From Phycisphaerales bacterium (GTDB lineage Bacteria > Planctomycetota > Phycisphaerae > Phycisphaerales > UBA1924): a stretch of DNA of 64,000 nucleotides. This document shows, piece after piece, positions 1-6,834 of this stretch. Numbering within the stretch: position 1 is the first letter of the stretch; each line of letters opens with the position of its first letter. The stretch is taken from positions 542,268-606,267 of the forward strand of contig JAVJVK010000004.1 in assembly GCA_040221175.1 (NCBI GenBank), in the 5' to 3' direction. A program made the position numbers and the translations under genes. Under the pieces are notes generated by a model. It saw nothing but the letters and a program-made list of their open reading frames with translations, had not been told where the DNA came from and made no database searches.

Positions 1-2
1 GT

Positions 3-83
3 TGGTACCGCATCGTGCTCGCGGGCGTGCTGCTGGCGGCCACCATGGCAGGCCTGGTCTCGTTCATGCCCGAGGCCGCCTAG
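3..83 (+). CDS. C-terminal fragment of an unidentified membrane-associated protein
   Basis: A plus-strand reading frame is open from the left edge and stops at TAG 81-83. The 26 visible residues (WYRIVLAGVLLAATMAGLV, then SFMPEAA) form a hydrophobic stretch with a short polar tail, as in a C-terminal membrane helix. The start and most of the gene lie outside the window, so no family can be named. The next gene lies 8 nt away on the opposite strand, so the two are convergent. Confidence 0.4.
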   Translation, partial: WYRIVLAGVLLAATMAGLVSFMPEAA

Positions 84-91
84 CCGTTGGT

Positions 92-367
92 CTATCCGAA
101 CACGCTCATCAGCAGCAGCAACAGCACGCCGCCGAAGAAGATCACGTCGACCAGCACGGCCACCGCCAGGCCACTCAGCACGAACGCGAAGAAGCCAAAC
201 CAGTCGGGCTTCTTCGCAAGCGCGATGATCGACACCAGCAAGGCAACCGGGCTCAACAAGCCAAACGTCATCAGCCCCGCACACGCGAACAACAACGCGA
301 TGCGCCCGGGCGTCGTCGGCACGGCGTCGTACTGCTTCAGCGGTTCACGGGTCGCGGTAGCACGCAT
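92..367 (-). CDS. Small predicted membrane protein (91 aa)
   Basis: The protein has a short polar N-terminus (MRATATREPLKQYDAVP) followed by two to three hydrophobic segments at about residues 22-50 and 55-88, so it is probably a small inner-membrane protein. No enzyme motif is visible and I do not recognise the family. It begins 9 nt downstream of the stop of the MDR dehydrogenase, so it is probably the last gene of a minus-strand operon (HEAT lipoprotein, dehydrogenase, this gene). Its best Shine-Dalgarno candidate, GGAG, is about 15 nt upstream, and translation may depend on the upstream gene. Confidence 0.6.
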   Translation of the reverse strand: MRATATREPLKQYDAVPTTPGRIALLFACAGLMTFGLLSPVALLVSIIALAKKPDWFGFFAFVLSGLAVAVLVDVIFFGGVLLLLLMSVFG

Positions 368-376
368 GCCCGAATG

Positions 377-1342
377 TTAGAACTCCACCGCCACGTACAG
401 AAGCTCGGGCCGGGAAAGCAGCCGCGGAGCCTCGCTGGGCCGTGTCCGTACCTCGACCAGGCCCGTCGTCTGGACCTCGCCCGAGGCTAGCAGCGGCAGC
501 GCATCGGCCACCGAGCCAAAGCTCGCCCCGATGACCTCCAACTCACCGGCTACCACCGGCGTCAGGTCAACCCGGGCCCCTGCCTGCGGCTGGGCCGCCA
601 GGATGAACGTGCCCCGGGGCCGCAGCATCCCCAGCGCCAGGTCCATGGACGCCTCGCTGCCGACGCAATCCACCACCACCGTCTGATCGCGACGCCGCCC
701 AACCTCGTCGGCGTGGCGATGCCGAACGCCCCACTTCTCGGCGCGTCCAAACGCCTCGGGACGCCAGCCCAGCAGCCGAACCGTGGCGTTCAGCTTGGCG
801 ATGGTCTGCACGGCCAGCAACGCCGCAAGGTTGTCCCCCAGCACCGTGACGTACACCTTGCCCTCCATGCGGATCATGCGAGCAGCATGCAAGGCCCTCG
901 AAAGCGGCCCGGCGAGCAACGCCTGATCGTCCGCCAGCCCCTCGGGCACCAGCGTGAGATTCCGCCAAGGGACGGCCACCACCGCCGCCATGCTGCCCGG
1001 CACGCCGTCGCTGCCCAGCGTGCCGCCCTCGCGGCAGTGCTGGCTCACGCCCGCTCGGCACATGTCGCACGTGCCGCAGGCAACCGTGGGCGAGCAAACC
1101 ACCCGAGACTTGAGCAATCGCTCACGCACGCCCGCGGGCGCATCCTCGCCCACCTCGCTCACCACGCCGACGAGATCTCGCCCCAGCACCGAGCCGTCCG
1201 GTGCGCCAGCGGCGGCCGATGAAACCGAGGCAGGGACGTCGCCCGCCAGACGCACACGCACGAGCGCCTCGCCCGCGTTGCACGAGGGCGGCGACCAGGA
1301 ACCGACGACGGGTTGATGCTGGCGGGCGACGATCGCGTCCAA
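377..1342 (-). CDS. Zinc-type MDR dehydrogenase homologue with degenerate catalytic zinc site
   Basis: This is a medium-chain dehydrogenase/reductase (alcohol/threonine dehydrogenase type). It keeps the structural-zinc cysteine cluster (CGTCDMC, then a fourth Cys in SQHC, about residues 88-103) and a Rossmann-like middle with VTVLGDNLAALLAVQ instead of a clean GxGxxG. The catalytic zinc ligands expected in the family are not visible: the N-terminal Cys is absent and the usual GHE is GRD (LGRDLVGVV). At 321 aa it is slightly short. It starts at TTG, preceded by GGGAG at a good distance. It lies 34 nt downstream of the HEAT lipoprotein and 9 nt upstream of a small membrane protein. Homology is clear, but activity as a zinc alcohol dehydrogenase is doubtful. 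Confidence 0.8.
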   Translation of the reverse strand: MDAIVARQHQPVVGSWSPPSCNAGEALVRVRLAGDVPASVSSAAAGAPDGSVLGRDLVGVVSEVGEDAPAGVRERLLKSRVVCSPTVACGTCDMCRAGVSQHCREGGTLGSDGVPGSMAAVVAVPWRNLTLVPEGLADDQALLAGPLSRALHAARMIRMEGKVYVTVLGDNLAALLAVQTIAKLNATVRLLGWRPEAFGRAEKWGVRHRHADEVGRRRDQTVVVDCVGSEASMDLALGMLRPRGTFILAAQPQAGARVDLTPVVAGELEVIGASFGSVADALPLLASGEVQTTGLVEVRTRPSEAPRLLSRPELLYVAVEF

Positions 1343-1376
1343 GAAAGGCTCCCGGGGCTACGCAGGGGTCATCGGC

Positions 1377-2180
1377 CTACCGGGGCGTGCGGGTCAAACC
1401 AACCGGCGTCGAACTGGTCTCCGTCGGCGGCAAGGGCATCCAGGGCAGATATTCCCACCAGGCCCGAGACCTTGTGAAGACCGGATAGACGTACGTCTGC
1501 TGGTCCGCGAACCACGAGCCATTCTGATCGATCCAACGCTGCCACGCGATGAAATCCAGCCCGAAGTCCTGCCCGGTCAGCAATTCGAGCGATCGCACCA
1601 CCGCCGCGTGCACCGCCAGGCTCTGCTCGGTATCGGACCGCAGCGAGGTCAGCAGCCCCGTCACCACGTCGCTCTGGGGGTACTGCCCGAGTGCGATCGC
1701 CGCCTCCACGCGCACGTTCTGATCGGGCTCGTTCTCCGGATCGATGAGTTCGAGCAGCCGCCCCGTCGCCGAGGGCTCGTGGATCCGCTGCAAGCCGATG
1801 GCCGCCGCGCGACGCACCATCGGCTCGGGATCATCCAGAGCACGGGCAAGCAACGCCCCGTCCGCGGCCACGCCATGGATTCCCAACCCACGGGCCGCGG
1901 CCGCCCGCACCGCGGCGTATTCGTCCTGCAGGTTGTCCCGGAAGATCGCCAGGATCCGCTCGTCGGGCTCGAGCAACTCCATCGTCAGCCTGACCGTGCC
2001 GCGATACCGAGCGTCGGGGTCGTATGGATCCCTGGCCAACTCGGCCGGGTTAACCTGTGTCGTGGCAAAGATCTTGTTGACGATGCTGTCCTCACCAAAC
2101 TGCACGCCAGTCCCCTGGCAGCCACCCATCAGCAGCAGCAGACCACACATCGCCCCAAGACTCGCCAGACTCCGCGTCAT
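1377..2180 (-). CDS. HEAT-repeat lipoprotein
   Basis: The start chosen gives a lipoprotein signal (MTRSLASLGAMCGLLLLMGGC, lipobox LMGGC with Cys at residue 21); the frame stays open further upstream, but those residues do not look like an export signal. The mature part has HEAT-like helical repeats at about residues 70-185, with recurring VRAAAARGLG, VRRAAAIGLQ and VRVEAAIALG units. This is a scaffold fold used for protein binding, here probably in the periplasm or at the outer membrane. The C-terminus is rich in Trp and Pro (SRAWWEYLPWMPLPP). Its ATG shares the tetranucleotide CATG with the divergent lipoprotein gene, an unusual arrangement. No enzymatic activity is evident. Confidence 0.75.
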   Translation of the reverse strand: MTRSLASLGAMCGLLLLMGGCQGTGVQFGEDSIVNKIFATTQVNPAELARDPYDPDARYRGTVRLTMELLEPDERILAIFRDNLQDEYAAVRAAAARGLGIHGVAADGALLARALDDPEPMVRRAAAIGLQRIHEPSATGRLLELIDPENEPDQNVRVEAAIALGQYPQSDVVTGLLTSLRSDTEQSLAVHAAVVRSLELLTGQDFGLDFIAWQRWIDQNGSWFADQQTYVYPVFTRSRAWWEYLPWMPLPPTETSSTPVGLTRTPR

Positions 2181-2856
2181 GGCCCATGCTATCGGCCTCG
2201 CCGCCGCCGTGTGCGCCACCGCATGCGCCCCCACCCCGATCGCCACGGGCTCGCTGGGCGACCTCCAGTCCCAGTGGTTCTACGTGCCCGGCCCCTACAC
2301 CACCGTGCGCAGCACCCGCGATGGCGACCAACCGACACGCGTCACTGCCGAGCGTAACGGCCGGTGGACCGTCACTATCGGCGAGCCGCCCACAACGATC
2401 GCCGTCGTCAGGCTGCCCGATGGCCGCCCGGCGACCACCAGCATCTCCAACCCGGATCGCAACGAAACCGCCGTTTTTGAGCCCCCCCTGCCCCTCATGC
2501 CCGCTGCGGGCCAGACGCCCCCCGCCGTCGAAGAATCCGACGTCGCGCTCTACGAGGGCCTCTCTCCCGCCGCCGACGCACGCCCCAGCCGCACCGGTAC
2601 CGCCTCACGCACGTTCTTCGCCATCGAGCCAACAACATGGACCATCGATGGCAACACCGTTCCCGCCCAGCGCATGACGCACGTGCTGCTGCTCGACTTC
2701 GGCGCAGCCAAGGTGCGACAGCGCTACGAGAGCACCGCCGTCGAGAACCGCGGCGTCGTCCGCGAAACCATGCGCGAACGCATCACCTTCCTCGGCGTTC
2801 GCGTCGACGGCCGGGAAGAGCAATTCGAAGTCATCGAGTTCATCGACGAGCGTTGA
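2179..2856 (+). CDS. Putative lipoprotein of unknown function
   Basis: The start at 2179 gives a hydrophobic leader (MAHAIGLAAAVCATACAPTP) with a weak lipobox before Cys17. The frame is open for 145 further codons upstream, but that stretch is antisense to the HEAT lipoprotein and has no signal-like start. The mature 210 residues look like beta-rich secreted protein; no known family is recognised. The ATG overlaps the opposite-strand HEAT lipoprotein ATG within CATG, so each promoter would have to lie in the other gene unless translation starts further in. The gene ends 12 nt before the convergent coiled-coil gene. Confidence 0.6.
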   Translation: MAHAIGLAAAVCATACAPTPIATGSLGDLQSQWFYVPGPYTTVRSTRDGDQPTRVTAERNGRWTVTIGEPPTTIAVVRLPDGRPATTSISNPDRNETAVFEPPLPLMPAAGQTPPAVEESDVALYEGLSPAADARPSRTGTASRTFFAIEPTTWTIDGNTVPAQRMTHVLLLDFGAAKVRQRYESTAVENRGVVRETMRERITFLGVRVDGREEQFEVIEFIDER

Positions 2857-2868
2857 TCGGCACGCGAC

Positions 2869-3609
2869 TCAGAATTGCCCGTCACCCGGCGGGCGAAATC
2901 CCACGGGCCGATCGAAGATCTCTCGCATGATCACGGCCTTCTTCAGATCGATGCCCATCGCCATCAGGGGCGTTCCCCGGCGGCGCCCGCCCACCGCAAT
3001 GGGCGCCTCCACCGGCCTGTCTTCCTGCTGACGTTGCGCCTCGATCACGTCGGTAATAACCGTCGCCTGCACCGGCGCACGCGTTGGCTCGACGGGCCGA
3101 CCGGCCGGAATAGGCCGCGGACGATCGCGCTGGTCGCCACGGCTCGAAGATCGCTGCGTGGCGCCGCGTGCCGGCTGCGACTGACCCGACTGCTGCGGCC
3201 GCGCCTGGGGGCGCTGCGGCCCCTGCTGACGCTGCTGGTGCTGCTCCTGCTGCCGGCGGCGCTGGGCCTCGATGGCCTCGCGGCGCCGCCGCAACTGCTC
3301 CTCGAGATCCTGCCGCTTGGTCGACGCACGCTGGCGTTGCTCTTCCTGCCGACGCCGGGCCAATTCCTCCAACCGCTCGCGCTGCGTCTGCTCGGCTTGC
3401 TGGCGAGGCCGACCGCTCCTCTCGGATTGCGGCGGCGCCTCGACGCGTCCGGTCCGCAGCGCCTCGAGCTTGGCCTTCTGCCGCGCCTGCTCAGCCTGCT
3501 TCTTTTCCTGGGCCTGCTTCAACTGCTGCATCAGCCAACCAAGGCCCGAGATCCCGAACGAGATCGCGATGATGATGATGCCAAAGTTGCTCTGGACCCA
3601 TTGCCACAT
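2869..3609 (-). CDS. Membrane-anchored coiled-coil protein with conserved C-terminal basic tail
   Basis: One N-terminal membrane helix (about residues 8-28, FGIIIIAISFGISGLGWLM) is followed by a long Gln/Arg/Glu-rich region (about 30-165) that should form a coiled coil, and then a Pro/Arg-rich linker. The last 35 residues contain LKKAVIMREIFDRPVGFR, a short motif I associate with similar one-helix planctomycete proteins. That association comes from memory and has not been searched. The gene starts 9 nt after the ABC ATPase stop, so the two are probably cotranscribed. Its function is unknown; a structural or scaffolding role is plausible. Confidence 0.7.
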   Translation of the reverse strand: MWQWVQSNFGIIIIAISFGISGLGWLMQQLKQAQEKKQAEQARQKAKLEALRTGRVEAPPQSERSGRPRQQAEQTQRERLEELARRRQEEQRQRASTKRQDLEEQLRRRREAIEAQRRRQQEQHQQRQQGPQRPQARPQQSGQSQPARGATQRSSSRGDQRDRPRPIPAGRPVEPTRAPVQATVITDVIEAQRQQEDRPVEAPIAVGGRRRGTPLMAMGIDLKKAVIMREIFDRPVGFRPPGDGQF

Positions 3610-3618
3610 GAATCAACC

Positions 3619-4449
3619 CTAGTCGACAGCCCGCTCCGAAGACGCCATGCGGGGGAGAGCCACCACGCGACCGCCATCCTCGCTGCGGAACCGCTCGAAC
3701 GCCGCGCCGAACACACCCTCCAGGGCCGAGGGATCTCCCAGCTCCGCCACGCTCATTTCCACGACCGATCCCTCGTCCGAGATCGCAAGCCCCCCATCGG
3801 CGACCGACGCCGCCCACGGCAGGTCATGCGCCGCCACCACCACCGCGAGCCCGCGTCCGGCCAACTCCCGCAGCGTCTCGATCAGCCGCCCGGCGTGCCG
3901 TGTGTCGAGCGAGCTCGCCGGCTCGTCGGCCAGCAACACCTTCCCCGTAAGGTCACCCGCCCCCAACTGCGCTAGCGCCCGTGCGATCGTCGCACGCTGC
4001 TGCTGGCCCACGCTGAGCCTGGGAAGCGCCGCGTCGGCATGCCGCGTGAGGTCCATGGCCTCCATCGCCCACGCCACCGCCTCGCCCGAGCCCCGCCGGC
4101 CGGCCGCAAAGGGCCCAAAGCCCACGTACTCTCGCACCGTAAATGCAAACGCCAGGCTCGTTCGCTGCGGCGCCAACGCCAGCCGCTTGGCCCGCTCCGC
4201 CTCGCTCCAACGGCCGATCGGCCGGCCTGCCAGTTCCACCGAGCCCCGGCGCGGCGTCAGCACGCCCGCCAGCAGCCGCAGAAGCGTCGATTTGCCCGCG
4301 CCGTTCGAGCCCACCAGCGCGACTACGCGCCCGGACCGCAGCGCGAGGTCCACCGGGCCCAGCCCCCGCGTTTGGCCGGCATACTGGTGCGTCAGCCCCG
4401 CAACACGCAGGCACGCACCCCCCGATGGATCGGCACTTTCGGTCGCCAC
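3619..4449 (-). CDS. ABC transporter ATP-binding protein
   Basis: This is a single nucleotide-binding domain of 276 aa with Walker A GSNGAGKST (about residues 47-55), a Q-loop region, the signature LSVGQQQR (about 140-147) and Walker B VLLADEPASSLD (about 167-178). The overall pattern is closest to importers of the iron-siderophore/haem/cobalamin class (FecE/HmuV/BtuD-like). No permease or binding protein is adjacent, so the substrate cannot be inferred from context. It starts at GTG. Downstream by 9 nt is the coiled-coil membrane protein, a possible but unproven partner. Confidence 0.85.
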   Translation of the reverse strand: MATESADPSGGACLRVAGLTHQYAGQTRGLGPVDLALRSGRVVALVGSNGAGKSTLLRLLAGVLTPRRGSVELAGRPIGRWSEAERAKRLALAPQRTSLAFAFTVREYVGFGPFAAGRRGSGEAVAWAMEAMDLTRHADAALPRLSVGQQQRATIARALAQLGAGDLTGKVLLADEPASSLDTRHAGRLIETLRELAGRGLAVVVAAHDLPWAASVADGGLAISDEGSVVEMSVAELGDPSALEGVFGAAFERFRSEDGGRVVALPRMASSERAVD

Positions 4450-4549
4450 GCCCCTACGCTAGTAGCCCTCGGCAGCCCGGGGCGGCATTTTCAAGTTTTG
4501 TTCAGCCCGGCAACCACCCACCAAGACGCAAGCTCGGAGACCGGCACAG

Positions 4550-5554
4550 ATGGATCAGAACACCAACGGCAGCTCCCATGGCGCCAAAGGCACCGTCGCC
4601 GTCACCGGGGCAACCGGGTTCGTGGGCGGCCACGTCGTCCGCGCCCTGCTCGATCGAGGCTACAAGGTCCGGGCCCTGAGCCACTCGCACAAGGACATCG
4701 CCGACCTGCGAGACCGGGATGCCGTCGCCGTCACCGTGGGCGACATCAACGACGCCGACGCCCTGGCCGAACTGCTCCGTGGTTGCACGGCGGCCATCCA
4801 TCTGGTGGGCATCATCCGCGAGACGAAGAACAAGCGCTTCGACGCCCTCCACGTCGAGGGAACCCGCAGCATCGTCAAGGCCTGCCAGCGGGCCGGGGTT
4901 CGCCGATACCTCCACATGTCCGCCCTGGGCGTCGACGACGAGGCGCGCACGCAGTACCAGAAGACCAAGTTCAAGGCCGAGCAGGAAGTCCGAGCCTCCG
5001 ACCTGGACTGGACCATCTTCCGCCCATCGCTCATCCATGGCCCCGGCGGCGAGTTCACCCAGATGATGGTCCAGTGGAGCCGCGGCGAGATCGCCCCTTG
5101 GATCGGCATGCCCTACTTCCGCCGCCCCGAGACCGAGCAACGCGTGCCATTCGGCGGCGTGTCCTACGTCGATCCCGAGGTGCAACCCATCGTTGTCACC
5201 GACGTGGCCAACTACTTCGTCGATGCACTCGAGCGCGACGAGACCATCGGTGAGATCTTCAACCTCGTCGGCGCCGAGCGACTCTCCTGGCCCGCCATGC
5301 TCGAATACGTCCACGAGCACGTGCCCCACGCCAAGAAGGGCGTCCACCCGCTCTGGGCCCCCGCCGACATCGCCGCCCTCCAGGCAAAGGCCGCCAGCTT
5401 CGTCGGCCTGGGCGGGCTCCTGCCCTTCGACGAGGGCATGGCCACCATGGGCGCCCAGGATTCCACCAGCTCCCTGGAGCGCGTGGAGGCCTACTTCGAT
5501 CGCCAGCCCAAGCCCTTCCGAGATTCGTTCTCGGTCTACGCGGGAAAGCTCTAG
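4550..5554 (+). CDS. NAD(P)-binding atypical SDR (NmrA/NDUFA9-like)
   Basis: This is a Rossmann-fold protein of 334 aa. VTGATGFVGGHVVRALLDRG (residues about 17-36) is the GxxGxxG dinucleotide site, followed by a cluster typical of atypical short-chain dehydrogenases (CTAAIHLVGIIRETK, GVRRYLHMSALG, DWTIFRPSLIHGPGG). The family includes the NDUFA9-type accessory proteins of complex I and NmrA-like sensors. The usual Tyr-x-x-x-Lys pair is present in modified form near the Ala-Leu-Gly motif (YQKTKFKAE). No operon partner is close. The exact substrate cannot be assigned. Confidence 0.85.
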   Translation: MDQNTNGSSHGAKGTVAVTGATGFVGGHVVRALLDRGYKVRALSHSHKDIADLRDRDAVAVTVGDINDADALAELLRGCTAAIHLVGIIRETKNKRFDALHVEGTRSIVKACQRAGVRRYLHMSALGVDDEARTQYQKTKFKAEQEVRASDLDWTIFRPSLIHGPGGEFTQMMVQWSRGEIAPWIGMPYFRRPETEQRVPFGGVSYVDPEVQPIVVTDVANYFVDALERDETIGEIFNLVGAERLSWPAMLEYVHEHVPHAKKGVHPLWAPADIAALQAKAASFVGLGGLLPFDEGMATMGAQDSTSSLERVEAYFDRQPKPFRDSFSVYAGKL

Positions 5555-5720
5555 CACCCCACAACCCACGTCCGCCAACCCTGGCAAGCTGCGACGGTCG
5601 ATCCGTGCAGCACGGTTTTGCACGCGCCCCGCGGCGTTGGCCTCACCGCCCGACTGACACCAAGAGCCCGCGTAACGAAAGTTGCTCTCGGCGTCGACCG
5701 ATGCCACAAAGGAGAGCCGA

Positions 5721-6716
5721 ATGCCCCCAGGAGCCAACGTGGTGTGTGACACGCCCATCTCGCATCTTCGTTCGGCGACCCCCGCCGTCGTCATGACCCT
5801 CAACCGAAAGGGCATCACCACCGTCGGCGATCTCCTGGCGGCCTCCTTCGACGAGGTCGCGTATCAGCTCGACAGCTTCGACGACGCCGAAGTCCTGATC
5901 GACGAAGCAAAACAGGCAGCCGCGGGCGACCCCGCCGCCACCGCTCCGCCCGCCAACGACCAGACCGAAGACGACCAGGCCGAAGACGCCAAGCCCGACG
6001 CCACGCAGGAGGATGACCCCATGGATCAACAGGGCGACAACGACAAGGGCCAGCAGCCAAAGCCCCAGAACAACCCCCAGAACAACCCGAAGCCAACGCC
6101 CCCGTCCGCGCCCAAGCCCACCGCCGGCCAGGTCGGCCTGGCCACCGCCATGCAGGCCGTCCTCAGCCTCGACGGCGGCGCCTTCGCATCCATGCAGGCG
6201 TCGTCCGCCGCAGCCCAAAGGCTCGCCGCCGCCGCCCTCATCATCCAGCACGGCGGCGGAGAGGACGAAGCCGTCGCCGCCGGCCTCCTGGACACCATCG
6301 ATCCCAACGCCCCGTGCGTCGATCGCAAGGACGCGTCGGTCCGCTTCGGCGAACCCGCCGTCGACCTGCTCGAACGCGCCGAGCTACTCCTCACCGTCCC
6401 CATGAGCCCAAGCGGCAAGCCCTCGAACGTCCACGCCAAGCTCGTGGAAGTCGCCGACGCCTCGGCCCTGCTCGTCGCCACCTGCGGCGCCGTCGCCTCG
6501 GCAAGGGCCGTGCTCGCACGCTACCAGAGTTCGGGCGAGGACGCATGGACGCTCTTCAAGGGCGGCCGCGACTTCGCCGTCTGGTACTTCGGCTCGATCT
6601 GCAAGGCCCTGGGCCCGGCTCTCAAGAAGTCGGGCAAGGAAAGCCTCAGCCACGAACTCTGGTCGGTGGTCCGGGCCCTCGAGGCCAGCGGCGGCGAAGA
6701 CCGCAAGGCCGCCTGA
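5721..6716 (+). CDS. Degenerate RelA/SpoT-type HD-domain protein with helix-hairpin-helix-like N-terminus
   Basis: The start at 5721 is preceded by AAAGGAGAG. Residues 15-65 resemble a helix-hairpin-helix or RNAP-alpha-CTD-like fold (TLNRKGITTVGDLLAASFDE). Residues 65-125 are a low-complexity acidic/Gln/Pro linker. Residues 130-325 align by eye with short HD-type ppGpp hydrolase-like proteins: IQHGGGEDEAVAAGLL, then FGEPAVDLLE, then WTLFKGGRDFAVWYFGSI and LSHELWSVVRALE. The catalytic positions appear lost: the expected LLHD is LLDT, and the later ADKLHNAR-type segment reads CGAVASAR. It is probably a non-catalytic binding or regulatory protein. Its frame is read through to TGA with no break. 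Confidence 0.7.
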   Translation: MPPGANVVCDTPISHLRSATPAVVMTLNRKGITTVGDLLAASFDEVAYQLDSFDDAEVLIDEAKQAAAGDPAATAPPANDQTEDDQAEDAKPDATQEDDPMDQQGDNDKGQQPKPQNNPQNNPKPTPPSAPKPTAGQVGLATAMQAVLSLDGGAFASMQASSAAAQRLAAAALIIQHGGGEDEAVAAGLLDTIDPNAPCVDRKDASVRFGEPAVDLLERAELLLTVPMSPSGKPSNVHAKLVEVADASALLVATCGAVASARAVLARYQSSGEDAWTLFKGGRDFAVWYFGSICKALGPALKKSGKESLSHELWSVVRALEASGGEDRKAA

Positions 6717-6834
6717 AGCTCGATTCATCCGCCGTCCATTCCCAGAGAAACACGCCGCGGGTCGATATGGTTGGGGCCTGACGGGAAGCGACCACGCCTC
6801 CCCGGAACCATGCTCCAGGCCAGGAGGGCCCGCC

